64,000 nucleotides of DNA, taken from NCBI GenBank assembly GCA_949317995.1, contig OX439044.1:26112733-26176732 (forward strand), given 5' to 3'. Below, one piece after another: positions 20,937-31,747 of this stretch. The stretch comes from Acholoe squamosa. Its lineage: Eukaryota; Annelida; Polychaeta; Phyllodocida; Polynoidae. Made by a program: the position numbers and the translations under genes. The notes under the pieces were generated by a model. It did not search any database, was not told the origin of the DNA, and was given only the letters and a program-made list of their open reading frames with translations. How positions within the stretch are numbered: position 1 is the first letter of the stretch; each line of letters opens with the position of its first letter.

Positions 20937-21400
20937 ATTTTAAGACAGATTTTATGTCCTTGAGATAAGTAGATTAATCTTAGAATGTGTCAAGACATGT
21001 CTCGAACTCTCTCATATATAAGTCATATCCTGAGCAAAAGACTTGCATTAAAAGACTGTACTTTTTTGAGTCTCTTTGTTCATGCAAACATGTTCTTGTA
21101 TATACAGACCAGAAAGTTATTGTAGCCAGTGCTTTACTTCATTTATTAGTTCTAGTGAAAACACATGCCTAGACGTGTTCACTGGAAAGATTCACTGATA
21201 TCTATGACATGTCCTGCTTCATGTGAAAAATTGTATTTACGTTGATAGAAGACGATGTCCTCTTGACGTTGAAATGAAAGTACGACATTGTGTAACAATG
21301 AAATATTGCTCACATGAAAGCGTTTTAGCTCATGTATACTGACATTGCAATAAAGCGTTAAAAAAAGAAAAATATCTATTGTTTCTTATCTTTCTGTAAG
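20937..21400. other. Intergenic, no gene seen
   Basis: AT-rich spacer between two paralogues. It ends with an acceptor-like TTTCTTATCTTTCTGTAAG immediately before the next ATG, hinting at a spliced leader or 5' UTR intron. Confidence 0.4.
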
Positions 21401-22231
21401 ATGAATGTGAACATAAACTACCATCTCTTGTGGACTCGTCTTGATTACCTGAAAAGTCCATTACAATATGAAGGACGTCCACTTGAGAAAATAGATATTT
21501 CGTTTCCACAACAATCACATATGAACGAAAAAGAGGCTACTAAGATTTTTTCAGCTCTTTCTGAACTCGAGTGCTTGCCTCTTTTGAAAGAAATAAGGAT
21601 AGAGGCACTTATATTCTTTGCTGATTATTTTCGTTCATCTTTCCTGGAAGAAGAAATTATCAATATAGTGTTAGATGATATCATGTTGATGCCACGGGCG
21701 TTGAAGACAATTTGCTGGTACATGAAGGATCAAACTTTCTATTATAGGATGCTGTTCATAGCAGCAGATTTCTTAGATATAAAGTTCATCAATGTAGTGA
21801 CTGAAATGATGTATCCTTTGAGACTAGAAGGTTATGTAGGAGTTAAACCTTCTTCTTACGTTCTTTCCAGAATCACTAGAAAATTAAGAGACAAAAAAAG
21901 ACAAAAAATACACAAGATGTCCACAGAATATATGATGTGCATGCTGTGTTCTGGTTTGTTGATAATATCGCCTAAAAGCAAAGACGTATGTTATATGTTT
22001 TGCTGCATGAAGCCAGTCCACAGGAAGTGTTTCCATGAATTTTTAGATGAACAACATAAACACAGTCCTGTAAAGAAATGTGTATACTGTGATATTAACT
22101 GGCACAACAAGAAACCTCAAGGAGAACCTGCTTATCTGTTATGGTTGTCAAGGAATGCAGGTGCTCATTCTATCCTGCATGAAAAGAGAAAACCTAAGAT
22201 GTGTCTCTTTCCCGATGAAATAAAAAGATGA
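21401..22231 (+). CDS. BTB-like/RING-like zinc protein (paralogue of 20059)
   Basis: An intact frame of 276 residues. The central part has helical segments like BTB/BACK folds (EALIFFADYFRSSFLEEEI and LFIAADFLDIKFINVV). The C-terminal 90 residues carry CMLC, CYMFCCMKPVHRKCFHEFL and CVYC, a C4HC3/RING-type cross-brace pattern, followed by a short basic tail like that of its neighbour (both have a W-x-x-x-KP motif after the last Cys pair). I infer a ubiquitin-pathway role; it could instead be a DNA-binding zinc protein. Confidence 0.5.
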   Translation: MNVNINYHLLWTRLDYLKSPLQYEGRPLEKIDISFPQQSHMNEKEATKIFSALSELECLPLLKEIRIEALIFFADYFRSSFLEEEIINIVLDDIMLMPRALKTICWYMKDQTFYYRMLFIAADFLDIKFINVVTEMMYPLRLEGYVGVKPSSYVLSRITRKLRDKKRQKIHKMSTEYMMCMLCSGLLIISPKSKDVCYMFCCMKPVHRKCFHEFLDEQHKHSPVKKCVYCDINWHNKKPQGEPAYLLWLSRNAGAHSILHEKRKPKMCLFPDEIKR

Positions 22232-22309
22232 AAAAATTAATCATTTGTTGTGTTCTGTTATTTCACATCTTACAGCTGACCAAAAATGCTTGATATAACC
22301 CCTAAAGGT

Positions 22310-23950
22310 TATAATTGTTTCAGAGACCAGAAAAGTCCATTTTACCAGTAGATGTCAGAAATGTTTCAGGGACTAGAAACGTTTATTTCACCACGAGATG
22401 GCAGAAAAGTTTTAGAGACCAGAAAAGTCCATTTTACCAGTAGATGTCAGAAATGTTTCAGGGACCAGAAACATTTATTTTACCACGAGATGGCAGAAAA
22501 GTTTTAGAGACCAGAAAAGTCCATTTTACTAGTAGATATCAGAAATGTTTCAGGGACCAAAAACGTTTATTTCACCACAAGATGGCAGAAAAGTTTTAGA
22601 GACCAGAAATGTCTATTTTACCAGTGAATGCTAGAAATCTTTCAGGGATTAGAAATGTCCATTTTTTTTACTGAATGTCAGAAAATTAGAGACCTGAAAT
22701 TGGTGAAACGGATATTTTTAATCACAGAGCAATTTCTGATCTCAGAGCTATTTCTGATCTCAGAGATATTTCTGATTTCAAAGAAGTTTTTGATCTCAGA
22801 GAAGTTTCTGCTATATAGTGGTTAAATTGAGCATTTCTGGTCTCTACCAGTAGATGTCAGAAATCTTTCAGGGATTAGAAATGTCCATTTTTTTTACTGA
22901 ATGTCAGAAAATTAGAGACCTGAAATTGGTGAAACGGATATTTTTAATCACAGAGCAATTTCTGATCTCAGAGCTATTTCTGATCTCAGAGATATTTCTG
23001 ATTTCAAAGAAGTTTTTGATCTCAGAGAAGTTTCTGCTATATAGTGGTTAAATTGAGCATTTCTGGTCTCTACCAGTAGATGTCAGAAATCTTTCAGGGA
23101 CCAGAAATGTTTATTTCACCATAAGATGGTAGAAAAGATTTAGAGACCAGAAATGTCCATTTTACCAGTGAATGTCAGAAATGTTTCAGGGATTATAAAT
23201 GTCCATTTTTTTACTAGACGTCAGAAAATTAGAGACCTGAAATTGATGAAACGGATATTTTTAATCACAGAGCAATTTCTGATCTCAGAGCTATTTCTGA
23301 TCTCAGAGATATTTCTGATTTCAAAGAAGTTTTTGATCTCAGAGAAGTTTCTGCTATATAGTGGTTAAATTGAGCATTTCTGGTTCCTGAAACATTTTTG
23401 ACTAGCAGAAAATACTCTGAGATCAAAAACTTCTCTGAGATAAGAAATGTCTTTGAGATCAGAAATGTTTAGTTTAACCACTAAATAACAGAAACTTTTT
23501 AGAGACCAGAAATGTTTATTTTACCACTAGATGGCAGAAATGTTTCAGGGATCAAAAATTCTTAAATTAACCACCAGATGACAGAAACTTTTCAGAGACC
23601 AAAAGATACTAGAAATGTTTATTTCACCGCTTGATGTTAGAAATGTTTCAGGAACAAGAAATGTTCAGTTCAACCACTAGGTGACAGAAACTTTTCAAGG
23701 ACCAAAAATGTTTATTTCACCACTAGATGGTAGAAATCTTCTAAGACTTAGAAATGCTCAAATCAACCACCAGATGGCAGAAACTTTTCAAAGACCAGAA
23801 ATGTTTGTTTCATCGTTAGATGGTAGAAATGTTTTAGGGACAAGAAATGTTCAGTTTAACCACTAGGTGGCAGAAACTTTTTAGTTTAGTTTAACCATAA
23901 GGTATCAGAAACTTTTCAGTAAATAGATATGTTTGTTTCATCTCTAGTCA
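22310..23950. repeat. Tandem repeat field with three ~225-bp higher-order copies
   Basis: The field is built from 45-55 bp units with cores like CACTAGATGGCAGAAA, TGTTTCAGGGACCAGAAA and TTTATTTCACC. Embedded in it are three copies (starting about 22628, 22854 and 23180) of a higher-order block that ends in a 16-bp subrepeat (TTTCTGATCTCAGAG). The first two copies are nearly identical and 226 bp apart. Small open frames in it are repeat translations. It fills the space between the zinc proteins and POLB. Confidence 0.9.
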
Positions 23951-24030
23951 GCTTTGACTCACACAACATAGAAGAATTAATAAGAGACTCTTTTTCTGTT
24001 ATTTAAGGCTTCTTCGATGCTTTCTTACAT

Positions 24031-27000
24031 ATGGGCTCAGGATGGTTCTTAAAGAAAATTAAAGTTTTGCGCTTGTCTGTTTTCAAGTATAATCCTTTTG
24101 GGGGTCAAAAAAAAGAAACTAGTGAGGAAATTATCAGAAAAAAGAGATCAGTCCTTGACGTGAAAGGCAGTGGAAATAAGTGCTTCATATATTCAGTGCT
24201 TGCAGGTCTTCATAAGTTGACTGAAAATGCTAATTTAGCTCAGTCTTATGATATTTATTTAGACAAATTAAATCTTTCTTTCCTTTACTTTCCTGTTAAA
24301 CTAAGTGAAATACCTAAATTCGAAACAAAGAACAACGTAACAATAAATGTCTTTGGTATGTTAGAGAAAAAAAGCGAGCCGTTCCCTATGTATATTTCTG
24401 TCCTTTCTTCGCCTCTTGCAGAAGGACGACATGTAGATTTATTGTTGCTGAATGATCATTTTTATCTCATTAGAAACTTACATAAATTTATTAGACCTTT
24501 CTTTTGGAAAAAAACTAGGTATTTTTGTTACAAATGCTTAATTTCTTTTTGCTCTAAAATTCTATATGAAAAACATGTAAGCAATGACTGTCAGAAAAAT
24601 GCATACACTGGTCAAGGTTACTCTACTCCTTCTAAAGGAAGTACTTTGAAATTCACTGAGCATAAGTATCAAGTTAAAAGTCCTTTTGTGATATATGCTG
24701 ACTTTGAATGCTACAATCAAACTATACAAAAAATACATAAAGGTAAATCTTTTTGTTCTAAAGAGCACAAACTTAATGCTTTTGGTGCAATAATGGTATC
24801 AAAATATGACAAATACAGTCAAGATCCTTTCATCTACGTAGGGAAAAATGTCATAAAAAAAATTTACGTCCTACTTATATAAAAAAAGAGCAGAAATTTC
24901 ATACATTTTAGACCACAAAAGGAAACCTTTGTCCTTGTCTCCTAAAGATATTTCACGTATAATAAAGCAAAAAAATTGTTACATCTGTGGTATATCTTTC
25001 ACAAAAAAAAGATATGAAAAAAGTTTTAGATCATGCCCATTTAGGACAAGAAGGAAAAGGCAGGGACTTGAATTATGCTTGCAATCGATGCAATCTAACT
25101 TATACCAGCCTTAGAATGGATAAACTAAAAATACCTATTATAATACATAACAGCATGAACTACGACACTCATTTTCTGATTCAAAAACTCTACAAATATA
25201 TAGGAAATAAAACTATATCAGTCATAGCTAAATCTTCTGAAAAATTTTTGACTTTAAGTTTCGAGAACTTTAAATTTTAGATTCTTTTCAATTCTTACCC
25301 ACTTCTCTTTCTAAACTTGCTGAACTCTTGCATGAAAAAGGTTTGAAAGATTTCATTCAGACTAAGAAACACACTGCAGACAAGAATCTTATTCCTTTCA
25401 TGATAAGAAAAGGCGTCAGGTGCTATGATTATATCGATTCATGGTCAGTTCTGAAAGAAAAAAAATTACCGACTAAAGACAAATTTTATTCTTCTTTAAC
25501 TAAGAAAGATATAACAAACAAAGAATATGATCATGCTGTTCATATGTTCGAAGCATTACAATGTAAAAATATAGAAGACTACTTAAAAGCTTACTTAAAA
25601 ATAGATGTCTTACTTTTATGTGATATATTCGAGTCTTTCAGAGAAAAGACATTAAATTATTACAGTTTAGATCCTGCACATTTTTTAACTGCACCTAGTT
25701 TAAGTTATCAAGCTATGCTGAAACATACAGGAGTAGAATTGGAACTGCTATCAGACATAGAAATGTATAATTTTATAGAAAGCGGGATAAGAGGTGGAAT
25801 AACTAATGTGTCTAGGAGACATGCAGAAGTGAAAGATTCAGATGAAGTGATATTATATATAGACTGCAATAATTTATATGGTAAATGTTTAGCAGACTTC
25901 TTGCCACATTCCAAATTTAAGTGGCTCAGTCTTAAGCAAATACAACAATTGAAAATTGAAAATATCCCAGACGACAATGAAACTGGCTATATTTTAGAAG
26001 TCAATTTAGATTATCCTGAAGAAATCCATGACATGCATAATGATTTCCCCGTAGCTCCTGAAAAAATAGCAGTTACAGAAGAAGAATTTCTTCCATACGC
26101 TAAAATTATATTGAAAGAAAGTCAAACATCTTACAAGAAAGGAGGAAAGAAGCTCATATGTAATCTGAAAAGTAAACTTAATTATATTGTTCATTATCGC
26201 AACCTTAAATTGTATCTTAGTCTAGGTTTAAAAATAAGTAAAATACATAGAGTTTTAAGTTTTTATCAGAAAGACTGGATGAAATCATACATTCTATTTA
26301 ACAACAAAGAAAGAACTTTAGCAACTTCTGCTTTCATGAAAGCATTTTTTAAACTAATGAATAACACAACTTTTGGGAAAACTATGGAAAATGTCAAGTA
26401 AAGAACCTGCATGAAATTAACTTCAGATGCCACAGTCACTGAAAATCTTATTAAGAAACCTACTTTTAAGTCTCTTCATGTTTTTCAAAGAGACTTTGTA
26501 GGTGTCCAAAACAGCAAAGAAAACCTTCTGCTGGACAAACCTATGTACATAGGCTTTTCAGTTCTAGAATTATCTAAATTATGGATGTTTAATTTCCATT
26601 ATAATGTCATGCTGCCTAAATTCAAAGACACATCTATACAGCTTTTATATACAGACACTGATTCTCTGATATATTACATCAAAGATCCTATCTACGTAGC
26701 AAAAATGAAAAGCATGAAAAATTTTTTTGATTTCTCTAATTTACCTGAAAGTCATATATTATATGACAAGTCAAATAGAGCAGTCTTAGGCAAATTCAAA
26801 GATGAAGTAGCAGGGAAAAAGATAAAAGAATTTATCGCTCTCAGACCTAAAATGTATTCAATTTTATTTGAAGAAGAGAAAGAAGAAAAAAAGGTAAAAG
26901 GAGTTAAGAAATGTAGCATAGAACAAATGAGACATGAAGACTTCAAACAGACTTTACTCAAAAATAAGATTAAGCAAGCAGAATTTAATAACATAAGAAG

Positions 27001-27178
27001 TATCAATCATAAAGTTTATACTATGTCACAAAGAAAAGTATCTCTTTCCCCTTTCGAAGATAAAAGATATCTAAGGAGAGGAGGAATAAAGTCTTTCGCT
27101 TATGGTTACTACAAAATACCTCCTGCTAAGAGAAAAAAAAACCTTTTCTCTTCTAAACATTCCATGCAAGAGAATTAA
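24031..27178 (+). pseudogene. POLB: Protein-primed DNA polymerase B (Polinton POLB), disrupted
   Basis: The N-terminal region has the Polinton-type KCFIYSVLAGLH block and a Cys4-like zinc segment (CYKC...C). ExoI is ADFE (residues 223-226), ExoII is NSMNYDTHF (near 25155), ExoIII is LKIDVLLLCD, motif A is YIDCNNLYG (near 25855), motif B is NNTTFGK (near 26360) and motif C is YTDTDS (near 26650). These are the family B exonuclease and polymerase motifs of elements that replicate from a terminal protein. The reading frame changes twice (near A-rich runs around 24860-25010 and again around 25280-25330) and a TAA stops it at 26399, just after motif B. All catalytic residues visible are intact, so decay is by indel and nonsense. 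Confidence 0.9.
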
Positions 27179-27253
27179 AGTCAGTGAGATTGAAGGAGCT
27201 GAAGACTGAAAGCAAAGACTTATGAGACCAACATCTCCTTGAAAAACCTGAAA

Positions 27254-27568
27254 ATGAATAAGTCAGGCAAGCATCCTACCATTGCTTTTGGGAAAAGAAA
27301 ACGCATAGACATAAGTAAATTCAATGGAAAAATTTATTTGCATTTCAACGACTTAATCAAAGACAAGAGTATTTCTCTATCCAAGGAAGAGTATGACTTG
27401 CTGTTCAAGCTGAGAAATAAAATAAACAAGAAAATAGAAGAAGTCAAAAAGGTAGGTGAGGGGACCAAGGGAGAAAAAAGAAACAAAAAGAAAAGAAAAT
27501 CTCCCACTGACAGTAGCAGTGAAGATGATAACATGGCCACAAGTGACAGTGAAAGTTACAGAAAATAA
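27254..27568 (+). CDS. PC4/SUB1-like ssDNA-binding coactivator protein
   Basis: From the ATG at 27254 the protein has 104 residues. The segment IDISKFNGKIYLHFND, then SISLSKEEYDLLFKL, matches the PC4 (p15/SUB1) core: a curved sheet then a helix introduced by a GISLS-like turn. The tail is a basic KKRK stretch and Ser/acidic residues (SSSEDD), a mirror of the SEAC tract of cellular PC4 but placed at the C-terminus. PC4 proteins bind single-stranded DNA and assist transcription or replication; here, next to POLB, either is plausible. The frame is intact. Confidence 0.6.
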   Translation: MNKSGKHPTIAFGKRKRIDISKFNGKIYLHFNDLIKDKSISLSKEEYDLLFKLRNKINKKIEEVKKVGEGTKGEKRNKKKRKSPTDSSSEDDNMATSDSESYRK

Positions 27569-27710
27569 ACCTGAGATAAGCTTAACTCGTAAGTGTTAAA
27601 GCATCTTACCTTCTATTTATCAGCTGTATAAGCAAATAATCTTTAGATGTAAAGTCAAACAAGCTTTCAATTCTTAGGAAACCTGCAACCGCTACCTGCA
27701 CTTTTACAAA

Positions 27711-28307
27711 ATGAAATGTGAATATTGCGGAAGAAAGGGGAAGATAGTTCAAGACAAAAAATATTGTGAAAAATGTGAGCAAGCCATGGTTCAAGAATGC
27801 ATAAGATGCCACAAACCTTTTCATTCTGTTCATTTCTTCTCATCAGATGAAAATCATTTGAGATGCAATTCATGTCACACAAAATATATGAAAGAAAAAA
27901 TCAGAAACAAAGCCAAGTCGTCTAAGCTCGTTAACACAAGAAGCAGTGAGTCAGATGTAACAAGCTCAGAAGAATCAGAAGAAGAGAAAGCAACTTCATC
28001 ACCTGTCCCAGAAAGTGAAAATGAAAATCAACCAAAGAACAAGAGAAGAAGAGTCACTCTCACCAATGAAGAAGAAGGTCTTAGAAAGGAAGATGAAAAA
28101 GACCTCAAGAAAGGCAAGAAAAAAAACGTTTCTTCTGCTTCAAGAGAAAAAAAAGTTCCAGTCAAGAGAGCAGCTACAAAGAAAACTTTGCTGAAATCAG
28201 AAGCAGTGAAATCTGATACGATAAAGACGGCAGGGGCAAACGTTCACTACTTTAAACTACTTGAAGGTTATGTCCCTGTGTTCACTAATATTAATGCTTT
28301 GGAATAA
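27711..28307 (+). CDS. Small Cys-rich zinc protein with charged tail
   Basis: The first 60 residues hold four CxxC pairs (CEYC, CEKC, CIRC with a following PFH, CNSC), a zinc-ribbon/treble-clef arrangement seen in a conserved Polinton protein located between POLB and INT. The rest is low-complexity, Ser/Glu/Lys-rich, with a nuclear-localisation-like KNKRRR and a conserved-looking C-terminal tail ending in FTNINALE. A nucleic-acid-binding or transcription role is inferred. The frame is intact, with a clear ATG. Confidence 0.65.
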   Translation: MKCEYCGRKGKIVQDKKYCEKCEQAMVQECIRCHKPFHSVHFFSSDENHLRCNSCHTKYMKEKIRNKAKSSKLVNTRSSESDVTSSEESEEEKATSSPVPESENENQPKNKRRRVTLTNEEEGLRKEDEKDLKKGKKKNVSSASREKKVPVKRAATKKTLLKSEAVKSDTIKTAGANVHYFKLLEGYVPVFTNINALE

Positions 28308-28765
28308 GCTAAAATTCCATTTATTATTTTGTTTCACGGATAACCGGAAACTTAGAACATGTGGCTTAGTTTTGTGAGCAGGGTCCTTAGCGGACTGTAC
28401 TAATAAAAGGCTGTGGTTTCAACTCAGGTCACATGTTATCATTACATTACTAATGACTTTCCTTGCACAGAAATGGAGTTAAATCACGTGATTATATGCC
28501 TTGTTCTTTAACCTTGTGCTCACGCATCTACCTTTAACTTTAGAACGAATGCATATTAGATTTCCATTTTATTGCGTACTGGAAAGTCATGTCATTCATT
28601 TTCAAGGAAACATATCATTAATTTTCATACAAACATTTCATAACGTGCTGAGATAGTCTATGAAACTTCCTGAGCTGCTTGAATCTTGTACCATTGATAC
28701 ATCTAGCTCTGTCAAACGTTTTGAACTATTTGCTCTTTGAAGTTTTCTTCTTATTTTTTTTCAAT
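28308..28765. other. Intergenic spacer before the integrase
   Basis: No gene recognised. It probably holds the integrase promoter; TATA-like motifs are too frequent in this AT-rich DNA to pick one. Confidence 0.4.
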
Positions 28766-29608
28766 ATGAAAAAAGAAGAAACATTAAAGAAAATATATTT
28801 TTCTCCTCCACAACCAGTGTCTTTTTCATCAGTGATAAAATTATACAAAGCAGCAAAGAAAATAAACAAAGAAATAACCAAGAAAGATGTTGTCTCTTTT
28901 CTTCGCAACACTAGAACTTATACTTCACACAAGAAAATAAAGTACAAGTTTCTTCGAAGAAAAACTCTCGTTAAAGGTATAAATGATCAATGGCAAATAG
29001 ATTTGATCAGTGTTTACAATATAAAAGAAGAAAACAATAGAGTCAAGTATTTGTTAGCCTGCATAGATTGTTTTTCACGCGTTGCTTATGTAGAACCTAT
29101 GCCAGACAAAACTGCAAGCAGTGCTTTGAAAGCATTTAAAAAAGTTTTGTTGAAAAGTAAAGTAAAACCTAGATTGATACAATTTAATGAAGGAAGTGAA
29201 TTCAAAGGTGTTTTCAGGACATTTTTAAAAGAAAATAACATAAAATACTTTAGCACTTCTCAAGACACTAAAAGTGCTATAGTAGAAAGGTTCTATCGTA
29301 CAATACAAGACAAAATATACAAATATCTTACCTATAAAAACAGTCTGAGATATATTGATGTTCTACCAAAATTAGTTCATGGTTACAACCATAGTGAACA
29401 TAGAACTATAGGTATCAAACCTTCTGCTGTTAATAAGTCAAACGAAAAAAAAATATGGTTGAAACAATATGGAAAATATTTGTACAGCAAAAAAGCTAAA
29501 TTACCTTTCAAAGTAGGAGATAAAGTACGTATCAGGAAAATACGAGACTATTTTTAGAAGAGGATATTCTTCTCATTAGAAAGAAGAAATATTTCTTGTA
29601 GCTCATGT

Positions 29609-29620
29609 CCTTAGAACATG
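29609..29620. repeat. Target-site duplication of the I-like LINE
   Basis: CCTTAGAACATG here is repeated exactly at 30398-30409, so the LINE insertion is bounded precisely. Confidence 0.95.
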
Positions 29621-30397
29621 TTAGTTAGTTAGTTAGTGTTTTACGGCACGTCAGCTACTGGTGATGGCTATTTGTGCCTAAAGGTTTTATGGAAGAAAGT
29701 TTCTACTGTTTAAATTTGACTGTAGTATCCCAGGTTCTTGACATATGCAAGTATTGTATCCGGTCTGCAGGTATCAAATAACTCTTTCAGTGTTGTACAT
29801 TGATGGTATTGTGCCCTGATGGGGCACTGGCTACATTCCACAAGGAAATGTTTCACCGTCAGGTGTTTTTGACACCTGTTGCAAAGCGGTCTGGGTTCTC
29901 TCTTCATGAGGTGTGAATGGGTTAGTCTGGTGTGGCCTATTCTTAGTCTGTTCATGACAATTTCTTCTCTTCTGCTCTTGCATTTGGCTTTCTTGGTTGT
30001 GCCTATCTTGGGCTGTATTTTGTAGAGTTTATTGTGTCTTTCAGCGTCCCATAACTCTTGCCACTTTTGTTGGATGTATTTCCTGATTTTCCGTTTGAGG
30101 TCCTCTGATGGTAGAGGCATATCTATTGGAACTTGATTTGTTGCATCCTTGGCAGCAACGTCTGCTAGGTCATTGCCATGGATTCCTTCATGGCCTGGTA
30201 CCCAAGCATACGCTATCTTCTTTCCAGCTAGAGCAAGACTGTTGTGTCGTTCCAACACTCTTTTCACGAGAGGGTGTGTCCACTTGCTATGCTGCATTGC
30301 TGACAGTGATGATTTGGAGTCAGATACAATCAGGTAGTTGTTGCCTTCTGATGTCTCAATGTGATCTTGTGCTAGGTATAATGCATGTAGCTCTGCT
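29621..30397 (-). mobile_element. 5'-truncated I-like LINE in the integrase gene
   Basis: A 777-bp insertion on the minus strand has a 3' simple tail (complement of TTAGTTAGTTAG) and a perfect 12-bp TSD, the standard outcome of target-primed reverse transcription. It encodes only the C-terminal end of ORF2. The same kind of 3' end (tetranucleotide tail then a TTTAACGTCC-like block) recurs at about 36517 inside the fold-back element. Confidence 0.95.
29710..30297 (-). pseudogene. LINE ORF2 C-terminal part: RNase H end and zinc knuckle
   Basis: The 195-codon frame contains WVPGHEGIHGNDLADVAAK, the last RNase H motif with its catalytic Asp (N-D-x-A-D), and then a Cys/His region (CNRC, HFLVEC) usual at the end of I/Jockey-superfamily ORF2 proteins. 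The RT and endonuclease are absent through 5' truncation; the frame itself is intact, so the insertion may be fairly young. Confidence 0.85.
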
Positions 30398-30504
30398 CCT
30401 TAGAACATGGCCTGCAACTTACGTCTTAATAGATAAAAATAAAGAAATATTGAGTGGAAGCTTCTATAAAGAAGAATTAAATAAAGTAGAAGGAAAGTAA
30501 AAAA

Positions 30505-31166
30505 ATGGATGATCAAGAATTCCCTTTGTTCAATGCTTGTCTTAGAATACCTTTTTCTATGATAATAGCAGGTCCTAGCAACAGTGGAAAAACCACTTTT
30601 GTGCACAACTTGCTTGAAAACAGTCATAGAATAATAGAAAAGGAATTAGATTATATCATATGGTGTTACGGACAAACTCCACCTGAAAAAAAAGACTTCA
30701 TGGAAGGGAAAAATATAATTTTTTTAAATGGCATTCCTTCATCTTTTAAAAAATATATAAAACCTGATTTAAATGGTGTGGTTATTTCAGATGACTTGAT
30801 GAAAGAATGTAGCAGCAACGCTGAAAAAGGAACTTTTTCACTCAAACTTGTCATCATGAATCACTAAATGTAATATATATTTCTCAAAATTATTATTCTG
30901 AAGGTAAAGAAAGACAAACAGTGAACAGGAATGCAACCTATTTGGTTATTTTCAATTCTCTGTTAGATCAGACAATACCACAGACACTTGGGAGAAAACT
31001 TTTACCTAAGAATTATAAGACTTTTGTCAACATTTTCAATGAAGCCACAAGGAAACCTCATTCATATCTTTTCATAGATGGTCATCAAAAAACTCCAGCA
31101 GAATATAGACTAAGAAGCAACATATTTGATGTAGGACAAGAAGTATACATTCCTAGTAAAACATAA
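30505..31166 (+). pseudogene. ATP: FtsK/HerA-like genome-packaging ATPase, frameshifted
   Basis: Walker A is GPSNSGKTTF (about residues 23-32) and Walker B is NGVVISDDLM. After that the frame shifts near 30840 and coding continues in another frame (HHESLNVIYISQN, the sensor-like region ending in Gln-Asn) to 31166. This is the A32-like packaging ATPase shared by Polintons, adintoviruses and virophages, which would pump DNA into capsids. It follows the integrase by 4 bp. With one shift it cannot give full-length product. Confidence 0.85.
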
Positions 31167-31289
31167 AATATGTTGTATGATGCATGATGTGCTACTTTGT
31201 GTGAAAAGTTCATGAGATTAAATAAAAAATATATACCACACATGTGAGACTGAGATATCTTAATTTGTTCTCGCTTTAAAAAGAGAAAA

Positions 31290-31744
31290 ATGCCACCTTC
31301 CAAAAAAAAAACAAATCACTGAAAAAAAAAGAAATATTTAAAAAAAAAAAATCATCTCCTAAGAAAAGAAGAAATCCTTCTTCTAAGATTAAAAAAAGGA
31401 ACAAGAAAAGAAGTATTAAATCTCCTAGACAACTTGCTTATCTAACTGTTCTAGGAAACACTAAGAACAAGAAAAAAAGAGATCTCCTCATAGAATATGC
31501 AGGGAAAGAAGACTTAGATGCTATATGTCAAATAATACACAACGTTTTAGCAGGAAACATTAGGCTGAATTCAGTCTCTTTCTCTAAGCTGAAAAAATAC
31601 AGGAACAATTTGAGATACCTGATAAATAAATGTGTGAATAATCAAAAGAGGAAATCAACTCTTAAGCAAAAAGGAGGATTTCTTCCTCTTCTCATACCTT
31701 TAGCTGTGTCTTTGTTAGGAGGACTAGCAGGAGCTAAAAGTTAA
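31290..31744 (+). pseudogene. Polinton small basic core-like protein with hydrophobic Gly-rich tail
   Basis: From an ATG at 31290 the frame breaks within the A10 run at about 31302; the rest is open to a stop at 31742. The N-terminal half is Lys/Arg/Ser-rich; the middle has a helical segment (LAYLTVLGNTKNKKKRDLL) and the end is KQKGGFLPLLIPLAVSLLGG. That combination is typical of a ~100-residue conserved Polinton protein compared with adenovirus core/pX or pVI-type proteins; a DNA-condensing or membrane-active virion role is inferred. It sits between the ATPase and the next virion candidate with no space to spare. Confidence 0.65.
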
Positions 31745-31747
31745 AAC

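Larger units (their letters stand above)
28766..30500 (+). pseudogene. INT: Polinton retrovirus-like integrase, LINE-interrupted, D-to-N in active site
   Basis: I take the ATG at 28766; an in-frame upstream extension to 28679 is hydrophobic and unlikely. The core has WQIDL (catalytic D79) and AIVERFYRT (E174), but the second catalytic Asp is Asn (N141 in QFNEGSEF), expected to abolish strand transfer. The C-terminal SH3/chromo-like part starts at FKVGDKVRI; a frame break and a TAG follow near 29558-29578. A LINE with a 12-bp TSD then splits the gene at 29621-30397, and the last 30 codons lie at 30410-30500. It would normally integrate the element, giving the 6-bp TSD. Confidence 0.9.

Noticed and set aside
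22628-23368. Three copies of a 65-71 codon frame
   Set aside because: They follow the 225-bp tandem block exactly and have no independent coding signal.
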